Assembly: GCA_021794525.1 (NCBI GenBank) | Contig: JAJYQP010000081.1 | Location: 1-64,000, forward strand | DNA length: 64,000 nucleotides | Origin: Pseudomonadota bacterium | GTDB taxonomy: Bacteria > Pseudomonadota > Alphaproteobacteria > Sphingomonadales > Sphingomonadaceae | Direction: 5' to 3' | Shown here: positions 1-8,932 of the stretch, piece after piece | How positions within the stretch are numbered: position 1 is the stretch's first letter | Layout: each line of letters begins with the position of its first letter | Notes under the pieces: model-generated | The model's database searches: none | What the model was told of the DNA's origin: nothing | The model's input: the letters and a program-made list of their open reading frames with translations, nothing else | Translations under genes and position numbers: made by a program

Positions 1-1
1 T

Positions 2-1201
2 CTCGACCAGGGCCGCCGCCGCGCGCTGATGCCGCGCAGCCTGATCCTGGAGCCGACGCGCGAACTTGCCGCCCAGGTCGCCGAAAACTTCGAGAAATAC
101 GGCAAGAACCACGATCTCAAGATGGCGCTGCTGATCGGCGGCGTGCAGATGGGCGACCAGGTCAAGGCGCTCAACGAGGGCGTCGACGTCCTGATCGCCA
201 CCCCGGGCCGGCTGATGGACCTGTTCGAGCGCGGCAAGATCCTGCTTACCGGCTGCGACCTGCTCGTCATCGACGAGGCCGACCGGATGCTCGACATGGG
301 GTTCATCCCGGACATCGAGTTCATCTGCTCCAAGCTGCCCGACAGCCGCCAGACGCTGCTGTTCTCGGCAACCATGCCGCCGCCGATCGAGAAGCTCGCG
401 AAGAAGTTCCTGAAATCGCCCAAGCGGATCGAAGTGAGCCGTGCTGCCTCCACCAACAAGGACATCACCGCCTTCAAGGTGAAGACCGAGGCGCGCGCCA
501 AGCGCGAGACGCTGCGCTGGCTGCTGCGACACGATCTGGTCGAGACCGCGATCATCTTCGCCAACCGCAAGACCACCGTGCGCGAAGTCAACAAGAGCCT
601 GCAATCGCACGGGTTCTCCTCCGGCGAAATCCACGGCGACATGGACCAGTCGAGCCGCTTGAAGGAACTCGACCGGTTCAAGAAGGGCGACATCAACATC
701 CTCGTCGCCAGTGACGTCGCGGCGCGCGGGCTCGACGTGAAGGGCGTCAGCCACGTCTTCAACTTCGATGCGCCCTGGCACCCCGACGACTACGTTCACC
801 GCATCGGCCGTACCGGTCGCGCGGGTGCCAAGGGGCGGGCGTTCACGCTGGTCACCCCGGCCGACGCCGAAGCGGTAGAGAACATCGAAAAGCTGACGGG
901 CAGTCCCATTCCAGTGTTCGGAAAGGCGGACGTCAGGGTTGAATTGAAGGCACCCGAGTCTGAACCTGAACGCGCGGCTTCGCGCGAGTCGGCCCCTGAA
1001 AAGCCCGCGCGCGCGCGCCGGTCCGAAGCGCGGGACGACAGCAAGCCCGCAGTCGGCAAGCGGTCCGGGGCGAAGGACAGCCACGACCGCTACGCCAATG
1101 CCGAAACGCCCTACCGCGCCCGGTCCGACGAGAAGCCCTCCCCGCCGGGCGAGTGGAACGGGCCGCAGCCCGATTTCCTCGCGGTGTCCGCGCTGCCCTG
1201 A
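2..1201 (+). CDS. DEAD-box ATP-dependent RNA helicase, 5' truncated by window edge
   Basis: The reading frame is already open at base 2, so the true start, the Q motif and the Walker A motif lie outside the window. Visible helicase motifs in order are PTRELA, TPGR, VIDEADRMLDMGF (the DEAD box), SAT, then in the second RecA domain IIFANRK, ARGLDVKG and HRIGRTGRAG. These identify an RhlE-type RNA helicase that unwinds RNA duplexes using ATP, acting in ribosome assembly or mRNA turnover in the family. After the helicase core comes a charged Arg/Glu/Ala-rich tail of about 80 residues, typical of RhlE-like proteins and probably disordered and RNA-binding. The family assignment is firm; the exact orthologue is not. 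Confidence 0.93.
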   Translation, partial: LDQGRRRALMPRSLILEPTRELAAQVAENFEKYGKNHDLKMALLIGGVQMGDQVKALNEGVDVLIATPGRLMDLFERGKILLTGCDLLVIDEADRMLDMGFIPDIEFICSKLPDSRQTLLFSATMPPPIEKLAKKFLKSPKRIEVSRAASTNKDITAFKVKTEARAKRETLRWLLRHDLVETAIIFANRKTTVREVNKSLQSHGFSSGEIHGDMDQSSRLKELDRFKKGDINILVASDVAARGLDVKGVSHVFNFDAPWHPDDYVHRIGRTGRAGAKGRAFTLVTPADAEAVENIEKLTGSPIPVFGKADVRVELKAPESEPERAASRESAPEKPARARRSEARDDSKPAVGKRSGAKDSHDRYANAETPYRARSDEKPSPPGEWNGPQPDFLAVSALP

Positions 1202-1251
1202 CAGGCGCGCCTTAACGCTTTCTTCGCCATGAGCCGGGCATGGAGGGTGCG

Positions 1252-2067
1252 ATGGACATCCTCCTCGCCTATGCCCGCGGCGTCGCGCTGACACTGTTGC
1301 CGATCGCCGCGGTTTTCGCGCTGCTGGCGATTGCGACCAAGCGCGCGGCTATCGGGGCCGCGCTCAGACGGTGTCGCGGCGAGGCGGCGACCAATGCCGG
1401 GCTGGTCGCGGTGAATTACATCCTCCTCGCGCCGATCATGGTCGCCCCCGTGCTGGCAGTGCGGGCGGTGCTACCCGTGGCGCCCGGGTTCGAAGCGTTC
1501 TGGCGGTCGCTGCCGGAGGTGGCGATTCTCGCCGTCGCTATCCTGCTGATCGAGCTGGCCGCCTACTGGCGTCACCGGATCGAGCATCAGCCCGGCATCT
1601 GGCGCTTTCATGCGACGCACCACGCCGACGAGCACATCCACTGGCTCACCGTGCTGCGCAAGCATCCGGTCAGCAAGTTCTTCGAGATGCTGTTCGACAC
1701 GATGATTGCGCTGTTGCTCGGGTTGCCGGCCTGGTCCATCGTGGCTGCACAACTGATCCGTAGCTGGTGGGGCTACTTCATTCACGCCGACGTGCCCTGG
1801 ACGCTCGGGCTGGCGGGCCGCTGGCTGATGTCGCCCGCGGCGCACCGGCTTCATCACATCCGTGACGAGACGCTGATGGGCACCAATTTCGGCAATATGC
1901 TCACGGTCTGGGACCGGGTTTTCGACACCTGGTGCGACCCGGCGCCGCACCTCAACTGCGCCACGGGCATTGCCGAGGGCACGCGCGGCGTCTGGGGCGA
2001 GCTCGTGCGACCGTGGGAAAGGCGCTATCGCTCCGCTCCGCCGCAGGGCGACGAGGTGGCGGCCTAG
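1252..2067 (+). CDS. sterol desaturase / fatty acid hydroxylase superfamily membrane protein
   Basis: This is an integral membrane diiron oxygenase-like protein. The histidine clusters HRIEH, HATHH and HRLHH, spread between membrane segments, are the hallmark metal ligands of the fatty acid hydroxylase superfamily, which hydroxylates or desaturates lipids, sterols or carotenoids. I chose the ATG at 1252 because GGAGGG lies four bases upstream; an in-frame ATG at 1240 would place that SD inside the gene. The gene ends four bases into the convergent ruvX. The substrate cannot be read from sequence; a hopanoid, ornithine lipid or carotenoid substrate is possible in this lineage. Confidence 0.85.
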   Translation: MDILLAYARGVALTLLPIAAVFALLAIATKRAAIGAALRRCRGEAATNAGLVAVNYILLAPIMVAPVLAVRAVLPVAPGFEAFWRSLPEVAILAVAILLIELAAYWRHRIEHQPGIWRFHATHHADEHIHWLTVLRKHPVSKFFEMLFDTMIALLLGLPAWSIVAAQLIRSWWGYFIHADVPWTLGLAGRWLMSPAAHRLHHIRDETLMGTNFGNMLTVWDRVFDTWCDPAPHLNCATGIAEGTRGVWGELVRPWERRYRSAPPQGDEVAA

Positions 2068-2552
2068 AGCCCCTCGTTCGCCAGCGCGTCGATCGCGCCT
2101 TGCAGGATTACCGCGGCGGCGTGGCTGTCGATCACCTGCCCGCGCTTCTTGCGGCTGATGTCCTGCGCGATGAGATCGCGTTCCGCGCTCAGCGTGGACC
2201 AGCGCTCATCCCACATCAGCACCGGCAGACTGAGCCTGACCGAGAGATTGCGGGCATAGGCGCGGCTTGCCTGCGCGCGCGGCCCTTCGCTGCCGTCCAT
2301 GTTGCGGGGAAGCCCGATCACGATGCCCTTTACGGCGCGGGACCGCACCAGATCGCCGAGCTTCGCCGCATCGGCGCCGAACTTGCCGCGCGCCAGCGTG
2401 GTGCCCGCCGTGGCGAAGCGCCAGCCCGCGTCGCAGGTGGCAAGGCCGATGGTCTGCGTGCCGAGATCGAGCGCGAGCAATGCGCCGCCGTCCGGCAGCA
2501 GCGCCGCGAAGTCGCGCGCGGTCTCGACTATCGGGCCGGAGTCTTGGTCCAC
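2064..2552 (-). CDS. ruvX: Holliday junction resolvase-like RuvX (YqgF family)
   Basis: This 162-residue RNase H-fold protein has the family landmarks ALDLGTQTIG (catalytic Asp29), GLPRNMDGSEG, DERWST and a C-terminal DSHAAAVIL. YqgF proteins process Holliday junctions and/or the 5' end of pre-16S rRNA. The length is near the usual 140-160. The start overlaps the end of the DUF3089 gene by 25 bases, so it is translated from the same minus-strand transcript as lepB and the AI-2E transporter. The 3' end overlaps the convergent hydroxylase gene by four bases. Function is assigned from family membership. Confidence 0.93.
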   Translation of the reverse strand: MDQDSGPIVETARDFAALLPDGGALLALDLGTQTIGLATCDAGWRFATAGTTLARGKFGADAAKLGDLVRSRAVKGIVIGLPRNMDGSEGPRAQASRAYARNLSVRLSLPVLMWDERWSTLSAERDLIAQDISRKKRGQVIDSHAAAVILQGAIDALANEGL

Positions 2553-3775
2553 GCCGACACTCGCCGGACGACGTCCCCCTGCAGGTTCTTCCAGAACAGC
2601 GGGATGTCGTACACGTGGTAATTGTTGCCGGGCAGCACCCCCTGACCCATCCGCGGCGGATCGCCGATCAGAAGCAGGCCGCGCGGATCGCAGCGCGCCG
2701 GAACCGCCCCGACCACGAGGTCGCCGCCCGAGAAATCCTCACGCGGGACCAGCGTGCCGAGGTTCGCTGTGGCCGGTGCGGACGAATTCGCGCTGCCTGT
2801 CAGCGGGTTGACGCAGAGAATGGCACCATCGCCCCGCGGTTGCCCGTCGAGGCCGGGCGTGGCGGCGTAACGGGTCATCAGCATGGTCGGGTCGGCGGGC
2901 TCGGCGAAGCTCGACCACGAGACGATGCAGCCCGATTGCGCGGCTGTTGCGCAGGCGGGCAGGGGCAGGGCGGGGAGGTCATGTTCCAGCGAGATCGGCC
3001 AGCCGATCGCATAGACCGCCGCGATCCGCGAAGCCACCGGCTGGCCCGCGACCTCGTCCTGCAAAAGGCGGATCAGGTGCAGCGAGCCCTGGCTGTGCCC
3101 GGCGAGCACGATCGGCTTGTCCTTCGGTACGCTCGCGAGGAAGAATCGGAACGCCTCGCGCACATCGCCATAGGCAGCGTCAAGCGCCCGTTGCGCTTCG
3201 GGCTTGTCGGTCAGGAACGCGCCGGCGACCGCCTGTCGATACTTGGGCGCCCAGATCTCGTCGGCGCGGTTGAACGCGCTCGCCATGCCGCGGATGAAGA
3301 TGCGCGCCCGCGCATCGGCGGTCGGATCGTCCACCGAAGCGTTCCACTGCGCCTGCTCCGTGAGGGCGAGGGGGATGTAGCTCGTCGGGTGAACGAAGAA
3401 GACGGCGAACGGCGGCGCCTCTCCGGCCTTCGCCGGATCGCCACCGCGCGAGGTTTCGACAGCCATCTTGTCGTCACGCAGGTTGCGCTCGGCAGCGGGC
3501 CGTTCGGGCGAGGGCGAGCGAGTGGCGGGATCGGCCGTGGTTTCCGCAACCCCCGGTTCATACCGTGCCGGGTCGGAGGTGCCGATGCCGGGGCGCGAAT
3601 ACCACATTGCCGGATCGTTGTAGGCATTGGCGGCGAGCGGCGGCTGCTCAACGAATTCGCCCCTCGGGACGAAGGCGATCTCCGTCGCCTGCCGCGACCA
3701 GATAGCAAGGCCGATCGCACCGACCATGACCAGCACGACGATGCCTGCGACGATGTAGAGGAACTTACGCGCCAA
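2528..3775 (-). CDS. DUF3089 family alpha/beta-hydrolase-like protein, membrane-anchored
   Basis: A 415-residue protein with a single N-terminal hydrophobic anchor (residues about 5-27) followed by a large extracytoplasmic domain. The motif GHSQGS near residue 226 is a GxSxG nucleophile elbow, and FFVHPTSY near residue 127 is a typical DUF3089 strand. DUF3089 proteins resemble alpha/beta hydrolases; their substrates are not established. It overlaps the 3' end of the AI-2E transporter gene by 11 bases and runs 25 bases into ruvX, so it is clearly part of the same transcription unit. Residues 75-115 are low in hydrophobicity and probably a linker. Confidence 0.85.
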   Translation of the reverse strand: MARKFLYIVAGIVVLVMVGAIGLAIWSRQATEIAFVPRGEFVEQPPLAANAYNDPAMWYSRPGIGTSDPARYEPGVAETTADPATRSPSPERPAAERNLRDDKMAVETSRGGDPAKAGEAPPFAVFFVHPTSYIPLALTEQAQWNASVDDPTADARARIFIRGMASAFNRADEIWAPKYRQAVAGAFLTDKPEAQRALDAAYGDVREAFRFFLASVPKDKPIVLAGHSQGSLHLIRLLQDEVAGQPVASRIAAVYAIGWPISLEHDLPALPLPACATAAQSGCIVSWSSFAEPADPTMLMTRYAATPGLDGQPRGDGAILCVNPLTGSANSSAPATANLGTLVPREDFSGGDLVVGAVPARCDPRGLLLIGDPPRMGQGVLPGNNYHVYDIPLFWKNLQGDVVRRVSAWTKTPAR

Positions 3776-4922
3776 CGGGACTTTCCCCGGCCGGTTTCGC
3801 CTCCGCAGCGGAATGCACGGTCTCGTCGTCGGCTGCTTCGGCGCGGCGTTCGAGCGCGACCTTGATCATCGCGAGCAGCGGGTCCGCGAAGAGCAGGCCC
3901 GCAATGCCGAACAGGATGCCCATGATGAGCTGCATCGCCAGCACCAGCGCCGGCGCGAGGTCGACCGTCTTCTTCGCGATCATCGGCACCACGATATAGC
4001 CATCGAAGTTCTGGACGATGAAATAGGTGACGATCGTGTAGATGCCCATGTCGGACCCGCCCGAAAACCCGACCAGCATCATCAGCACACCAGAGATGAT
4101 CGCGCCGAGATTGGGGACGAAGGCGAGCAGGCCGGTAAGGATCGCCAGCAGCGCCGCCATCGGAACGCTTTCGCCGACCACCAGCGGCGCGACCCAGGCG
4201 AGCAGTACGTAAGTCAGCAGCGCTTCGAACACCATGCCCACCAGGCGACCCGCCATCAGGCGCCGCATGGTGTATCCCATGCGCTTGACAGTCTTGTAGA
4301 ACCCCTCGCGCTTCGGTTCGGGCAGCATCCACGCGACACCGCGCTTGTAGAGCTGGGGTTCGAGGGCGAGATAGATGCCGATTATCGCGATCAGGATGCT
4401 GGTGGTGAGGCCACCGAGAATGCCGCCCAGCGCCCGCGTCACCGTCCCCACGCCGCTCTGGAGGCTGCCCGCGTAATTGCGGAGCTGGTCCATGCTGACG
4501 TCGAAACCCTGCGCCTGTGCCCAGGCGACGAGGCGGCTGACCTGATCGCTGATGATGCGCGGAAACTCGGCGGCCTCCTTCGAGATCGTGGATCCGGCGA
4601 AATAGCCGAGCCAGACGAGAAACAGCCCGGTCAGCACCAGCACGATGCCGACACGCCAGCTGCGGCCGATCGGAAGCACCCGGCCAAGCAGCCGGGCTCC
4701 GCCATCGAGCATGGCGGCGAAGACCATCGCACCGAACAGTGCGAGCAATGCGCTCGAAAGATAGACGGTGAGGACCAGCGCACCGATCGTGACTGCCCAG
4801 ATGAAGGCGCGGGTGAACTCCATCCGGAGCCGCGGATCGGAAATCCTCGAGGGGCTGGTTCCCAAGGAGTGCCCCTCTGTCGCGCGGTCCCCGGTTGCGC
4901 TCTCCACCACCGCCTCGCCCAA
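3765..4922 (-). CDS. AI-2E family transporter (PerM/TqsA-like permease)
   Basis: About 385 residues with the AI-2E transporter pattern: two N-terminal membrane helices, a soluble stretch (DQVSRLVAWAQAQG), then a block of five or six helices containing LLAWVAPLVVG, LAFVPNLGAII and VLAMQLIMGILFG. Family members export autoinducer or other small molecules or act as Na+/H+ antiporters; the substrate here is unknown. The start is a TTG one base after the lepB stop. It is preferred because a GGAG inside the lepB 3' end sits seven bases upstream. Translation is probably coupled to lepB. Confidence 0.86.
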   Translation of the reverse strand: MGEAVVESATGDRATEGHSLGTSPSRISDPRLRMEFTRAFIWAVTIGALVLTVYLSSALLALFGAMVFAAMLDGGARLLGRVLPIGRSWRVGIVLVLTGLFLVWLGYFAGSTISKEAAEFPRIISDQVSRLVAWAQAQGFDVSMDQLRNYAGSLQSGVGTVTRALGGILGGLTTSILIAIIGIYLALEPQLYKRGVAWMLPEPKREGFYKTVKRMGYTMRRLMAGRLVGMVFEALLTYVLLAWVAPLVVGESVPMAALLAILTGLLAFVPNLGAIISGVLMMLVGFSGGSDMGIYTIVTYFIVQNFDGYIVVPMIAKKTVDLAPALVLAMQLIMGILFGIAGLLFADPLLAMIKVALERRAEAADDETVHSAAEAKPAGESPVGA

Positions 4923-4923
4923 C

Positions 4924-5844
4924 TCAGCGCTCCGCCGGCTGCGGCTTGCCTGCGATGGCGGGACGCAGCGTGGTGAAGGCGCGGCTGCCGCGAAGCGAGG
5001 TGAACCAGCTTATCGGGTTCCAGTTCGTGCTGCCATCAAGCGAGAAGGTGATGAATTCGGCCCGCCCGCCGATATTGGTCAGCGGGACCGGGCCGCCGAG
5101 GCCTTTTTCCCAGATCGGCGCGCGGCTGTCGGCGGAATGATCGCGGTTGTCGCCCATAACAAAGACAGAGTCTTTGGGCACCGTGATCTCGGCGAAATCG
5201 TCGAGCGGCTGGGTCGTGTGGTCGATGACCAGGTAGGTCGCCCCATTGGGCATGGTTTCGCGCAGCACCGGCATGCGGCAGACCATGCTGCCGTCGGGCC
5301 GGGTCACCCGCATCCCCGGATAGCTGTATTCATCGCAGGGGCTGTTGAGGTCGACGGGAATCTCGATCGCGGGCTCGACCTGCTGCGGCACCGGCTTGCC
5401 GTTCAGTATGATCTGGCCGCCGCGCACCGCGATCCGGTCACCGGGGCGCGCGACCACGCGCTTGATGTAGTCCTCGTCCCGGTCCGGCGGCACTGGGATG
5501 ACGATATCGCCGTATTGGGGTGTACCGGGGAAAATCCGCCAGTCGCTGCGCGGCAGCGGGTGGAAGCTGAGCGAAGACCAGTTGTAGCCATAAGGATACT
5601 TGCTCACCACCAACCGGTCCCCGACCAGCAGATTCGGCATCATGGATTCCGAGGGGATGTAGAACGGCTTGGCCAGGAAGCTGTGGAATGCGAGCACCGC
5701 CAGCAGCATCAGCGCGAGGCCGCGGATTTCCGCGATCCAGTCGATTTTCTCCTTGGCCTTCTTCTCGGGCTCGACGTTGTCGGGTTCGCTCATCGGTGCC
5801 TGATTGTGGGGAGCCTGGCTCAAGGGGGTGGTATCGCTGCTCAT
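4924..5844 (-). CDS. lepB: signal peptidase I
   Basis: LepB cleaves signal peptides from exported proteins at the outer face of the cytoplasmic membrane. The 306-residue product has one membrane anchor (residues about 40-57) and the S26 boxes: IPSESMMP with the catalytic Ser67, [12 protein letters not shown] with the catalytic Lys128, and [11 protein letters not shown]. The ATG overlaps the acpS stop as ATGA, which fixes the start; a later in-frame ATG (MSEPDN) is possible. The acidic and lysine-rich N-terminus before the anchor is cytoplasmic. It belongs to the pyrE-pdxJ-acpS-lepB run seen across Sphingomonadales. Confidence 0.97.
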   Translation of the reverse strand: MSSDTTPLSQAPHNQAPMSEPDNVEPEKKAKEKIDWIAEIRGLALMLLAVLAFHSFLAKPFYIPSESMMPNLLVGDRLVVSKYPYGYNWSSLSFHPLPRSDWRIFPGTPQYGDIVIPVPPDRDEDYIKRVVARPGDRIAVRGGQIILNGKPVPQQVEPAIEIPVDLNSPCDEYSYPGMRVTRPDGSMVCRMPVLRETMPNGATYLVIDHTTQPLDDFAEITVPKDSVFVMGDNRDHSADSRAPIWEKGLGGPVPLTNIGGRAEFITFSLDGSTNWNPISWFTSLRGSRAFTTLRPAIAGKPQPAER

Positions 5845-6242
5845 AGGGGAATGGCCTCGATGATCACGAAGGCCTGTGCCCATGGATGATCGTCTGTGAG
5901 GGTGAGATGTATGCGCGCCTCATGCCCCGGCGGTGTCATTTCCGCAAGGCGCAAGGCGGCGCCGTTGGCGAGGGCGAGGGTGGGCGCACCGGAGGGCGCG
6001 TTCACCACGCCGATGTCCTTGAGATAGACGCCGCGCATGAACCCGGTGCCGACGGCCTTGGAGAATGCCTCCTTGGCGGCGAAGCGCTTCGCATAGGTGC
6101 CGGCGCGGGTGAACGGGCGTTTCGCGGCCTTGGCCCGCTCGATAGCGGTGAAGCAGCGCGCCTCGAACCGCTCGCCGAAGCGATCCAGAGAGCTCTGGAT
6201 TCGCTCGATATTGCAGAGGTCGGAGCCGAGGCCGATGATCAT
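5841..6242 (-). CDS. acpS: holo-[acyl-carrier-protein] synthase
   Basis: AcpS transfers 4'-phosphopantetheine from CoA to apo-ACP and so switches on fatty acid synthesis. The 133-residue protein begins MIIGLGSDL and carries the Mg/CoA signature [10 protein letters not shown] at the N-terminus and [14 protein letters not shown] in the middle. Length is normal for the family. The start lies one base after the pdxJ stop and the stop overlaps the lepB ATG. The open frame continues upstream of this ATG, but that stretch is antisense-type, low-complexity sequence inside pdxJ and is not part of the gene. Confidence 0.96.
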   Translation of the reverse strand: MIIGLGSDLCNIERIQSSLDRFGERFEARCFTAIERAKAAKRPFTRAGTYAKRFAAKEAFSKAVGTGFMRGVYLKDIGVVNAPSGAPTLALANGAALRLAEMTPPGHEARIHLTLTDDHPWAQAFVIIEAIPL

Positions 6243-6243
6243 G

Positions 6244-6975
6244 TCAGCGGGCCGCGTCCATAAGCTCGCGCATCTGGCGGACCGCTTCGGCGAGACCGAT
6301 GAAGATCGCCTCCCCGACGAGGTAGTGGCCAATGTTGAGCTCCGCGATCTGCGGGATGGCGGCGATGGGCTGGACGTTGTCGAAGGTGAGGCCGTGCCCC
6401 GCATGCGGCTCGATACCGTTCTTGGCGGCGAGAGCGGCCATGTCGGCGATGCGCTTCAGTTCGGCAGCGCGCGCTTTGCCCGTGGCATGGGCATATTCGC
6501 CGGTGTGGAACTCCACCACCGGGGCGCGCAGACGGATTGCCGCCTCGAGCTGGCGCTCGTCGGCCTCGATGAAGAGGCTGACGCGGATGCCTTCGTCCGA
6601 GAGCCGCGCGACCATCGGGGCGAGGCGATTGTGCTGGCCCGCGGCATCCAGCCCGCCCTCGGTGGTGCGCTCCTCGCGCTTCTCGGGCACTATGCAGGCG
6701 GCGTGGGGCTTGTGGGTGAGGGCGATGGCCAGCATCTCTTCGGTCGCGGCCATTTCGAGATTGAGCGGCAGACCGGTCGCCGACTGGATGCGGGCAAGAT
6801 CGCTGTCGCGGATGTGCCGCCGGTCCTCGCGCAGATGCGCAGTAATGCCATCGCCGCCGACCGCCGCGACGATCTGAGCCGCGCGCACGGGATCGGGATG
6901 GTCGCCGCCGCGCGCATTGCGGATGGTGGCGACGTGGTCGATGTTGACCCCGAGGCGGAGCGGGCGCGCGATCAA
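6244..6975 (-). CDS. pdxJ: pyridoxine 5'-phosphate synthase, TTG start
   Basis: PdxJ condenses 1-deoxy-xylulose 5-phosphate with 3-amino-2-oxopropyl phosphate in de novo vitamin B6 synthesis. The TIM-barrel protein (243 residues, normal length) shows [40 protein letters not shown] and HAGHGL. There is no ATG near the conserved N-terminus. The TTG at 6975 overlaps the pyrE TGA as TTGA, gives the expected N-terminus and is the likely start. The frame stays open far upstream through pyrE and coxB antisense, which is a GC artefact. Confidence 0.94.
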   Translation of the reverse strand: MIARPLRLGVNIDHVATIRNARGGDHPDPVRAAQIVAAVGGDGITAHLREDRRHIRDSDLARIQSATGLPLNLEMAATEEMLAIALTHKPHAACIVPEKREERTTEGGLDAAGQHNRLAPMVARLSDEGIRVSLFIEADERQLEAAIRLRAPVVEFHTGEYAHATGKARAAELKRIADMAALAAKNGIEPHAGHGLTFDNVQPIAAIPQIAELNIGHYLVGEAIFIGLAEAVRQMRELMDAAR

Positions 6976-7553
6976 GCCTTGCGGCTCCCCGGCTTGGTCA
7001 CCGGAATGGCGGCGAGTTCGGGGGGCACTTCGTCCTCGGCATAGCTCGGCACCGCGATGGCGATGAGCGGGAAGAAGGGCACGCCGAGATCGACGGAGCC
7101 GTTCGAGCGGTCGACGAGCGAGGCCTCCGCGATTACCTCGCCGCCCTCGCGCTGCACCGCCGCGATCGCCTCGCGACTGGAGAGTCCGGTGGTGACGACG
7201 TCCTCGACCATCAGGACCCTTTGCCCAGGTTCCAGCCTGAAACCGCGGCGCAGCTCGAAGATACCGGTGGGCCGCTCCAGGAACAGCGCGTCCTTGCCCA
7301 GCGCGCGGCCCATTTCGTGGCCGATGATCAGCCCGCCCATCGCCGGGCCCACCACCACGTCGATCTGGCTCCTGATCTCGCGAGGCAGCTTGTGCGCGAG
7401 TGCGCGGGCGAGCCGGGCGGCTCGTTCCGCGTTCATCAGCACCCGGGCGCACTGGAGGTAGCGATCGGAGTGGCGGCCGGAGGAGAGCACGAAATGTCCT
7501 TCGAGCAGCGCGTCGCTGGCATGGAACTCGGCGAGGATGTCGTCGTCGGTCAT
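6972..7553 (-). CDS. pyrE: orotate phosphoribosyltransferase
   Basis: PyrE makes orotidine 5'-monophosphate from orotate and PRPP in pyrimidine synthesis. The 193-residue sequence has [15 protein letters not shown] near the N-terminus, VGPAMGGLI and the PRPP loop [14 protein letters not shown]. The ATG at 7553 gives the canonical N-terminus [10 protein letters not shown]. It is the first gene of the minus-strand run and is translationally coupled to pdxJ by overlap. The 3' region past the PRPP loop is also typical. pyrC, another gene of the same pathway, is at 24208. Confidence 0.96.
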   Translation of the reverse strand: MTDDDILAEFHASDALLEGHFVLSSGRHSDRYLQCARVLMNAERAARLARALAHKLPREIRSQIDVVVGPAMGGLIIGHEMGRALGKDALFLERPTGIFELRRGFRLEPGQRVLMVEDVVTTGLSSREAIAAVQREGGEVIAEASLVDRSNGSVDLGVPFFPLIAIAVPSYAEDEVPPELAAIPVTKPGSRKA

Positions 7554-7633
7554 GGGCCGATGCTGAAAGACGCTCCGCGGCTCGCTTGCAAGGGGCGAAA
7601 CAGCCGATCCGGAAAATTTGTCCCCGCGCCCGC

Positions 7634-7662
7634 TTGAGGCGAGCACAAACCCTGCTTATAGG
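7634..7662 (+). promoter_or_regulatory. candidate sigma70-type promoter for the cox cluster
   Basis: TTGAGG at 7634-7639 and TATAGG at 7657-7662 are separated by 17 bases. The site lies in the 217-base divergent gap between pyrE and coxB and would give a leader of about 100 bases before the coxB ATG. It is the best match I see in the gap, but it is only a consensus resemblance. Confidence 0.35.
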
Positions 7663-7770
7663 GCGCGCAATACTGCCCCTGCGACGGGAATCTTTTTCGC
7701 GCCCGGGCTCAATGGATACCAACCGCGGGCGATTCATGGCGCCCGCCGCGACAGCGAGACGGAATACCGG

Positions 7771-8901
7771 ATGTCCACAGCGATCATCGATTTCACGCGC
7801 AGCCGGGTCAGCCGCACGGTGGCTGCCCTCATCTTCGCGATGGCCCTGGCACTCGCCGCCGGTCCGCTGCTGGCACAAGCCGCGCCCGCCACGACTGCGC
7901 CGGTCGCCGTCAAGGCGCCGGACATCACCGCGAATGCTGCGCCCGAGGCGGCTGGTGAGGCCACTCCGGCGGCGAAGCCTACCGGCCCCGTCAGCATGGG
8001 AAGCTATGTGCCCAAGGCGCCTGTCGCCGGAATCGGCCAGCCGGTCGATGGCGGTCTCGACGTCCAGCAGCAGTTCTCCCCGACCGGTCGCTACGCGCTC
8101 GGATTCCACAATGCGCTGGTGTGGGTGATGGCGATCATCAGCATCTTCGTGCTGGGGCTGCTGCTCTATGTGATGGTCCGGTTCCGCGCCAAGGCGAACC
8201 CGACCCCGTCGCGCACGACGCACAACACCCTGCTCGAGGTGGTGTGGACGCTGGTGCCCGTGCTGGTGCTGGTGGGCATCGCGATTCCATCGATCTCGCT
8301 GCTTTCGCAGCAGTATCGCAGCCCGCCCAAGGACGCCGTGACCGTCAAGGTGACCGGCAACCAGTGGTACTGGAGCTACAGCTTCCCCGACAACGGCGAC
8401 TTCAGCTTCGACAGCTACATGCTCAACATCAAGGGCGAGCCCGAGGTGAACCCCGGCAAGCGCGTCGTCGGCTCGAGTCCGACCGACGGGCCGAGCCATC
8501 TCGAGGTGGACAATCGCCTCGTCCTGCCGGTCGGCGTGCCGATCCGCATCCAGATGACCGCCGCAGACGTGATCCATTCCTTCGCGGTCCCCGCCCTGTG
8601 GTTCAAGATCGATGCCGTCCCCGGCCGCCTCAACGAGCGGATGCTCACCATCGAGAAACCGGGCGTCTATTACGGCCAGTGCTCGGAACTTTGCGGCGTG
8701 AAGCACGGATATATGCCCATCGCGATCGAGGCGGTGCCCATGAACCAATGGCGCGACTGGGTGCGCGGCATGGGCGGAAGCTTCCCGAAAGAAGCGCCTG
8801 CCGCTGCGCCTGTGGTGCCGGCTTCCGCTGCGCCCGCAGGCCCGCCGCCGGCCGGAAGCCCGCCCCCGGTTGCGCCCGCCACGCCGACGCCCGCCGCCTG
8901 A
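7771..8901 (+). CDS. coxB: cytochrome c oxidase subunit II
   Basis: Subunit II takes electrons from cytochrome c at its CuA centre and passes them to subunit I. The protein has an N-terminal signal peptide ([20 protein letters not shown]), an Ala/Pro-rich linker, two membrane helices (about residues 115-140 and 155-175) and the CuA domain with Cys304, Cys308, His312 and Met315 in [22 protein letters not shown] is the aromatic electron-entry strand. The C-terminus is a Pro/Ala-rich tail of some 40 residues, not part of the CuA fold. The ATG at 7771 is chosen because it directly precedes the signal peptide. It is followed closely by coxA. Confidence 0.96.
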   Translation: MSTAIIDFTRSRVSRTVAALIFAMALALAAGPLLAQAAPATTAPVAVKAPDITANAAPEAAGEATPAAKPTGPVSMGSYVPKAPVAGIGQPVDGGLDVQQQFSPTGRYALGFHNALVWVMAIISIFVLGLLLYVMVRFRAKANPTPSRTTHNTLLEVVWTLVPVLVLVGIAIPSISLLSQQYRSPPKDAVTVKVTGNQWYWSYSFPDNGDFSFDSYMLNIKGEPEVNPGKRVVGSSPTDGPSHLEVDNRLVLPVGVPIRIQMTAADVIHSFAVPALWFKIDAVPGRLNERMLTIEKPGVYYGQCSELCGVKHGYMPIAIEAVPMNQWRDWVRGMGGSFPKEAPAAAPVVPASAAPAGPPPAGSPPPVAPATPTPAA

Positions 8902-8932
8902 TTCAGCCCTTTCGCGACAGAGACCTAAGACC

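Noticed and set aside
2267-3865. 532-codon plus-strand frame opposite ruvX and the DUF3089 gene
   Set aside because: Arg-rich composition with no family features, fully antisense to two recognised genes.
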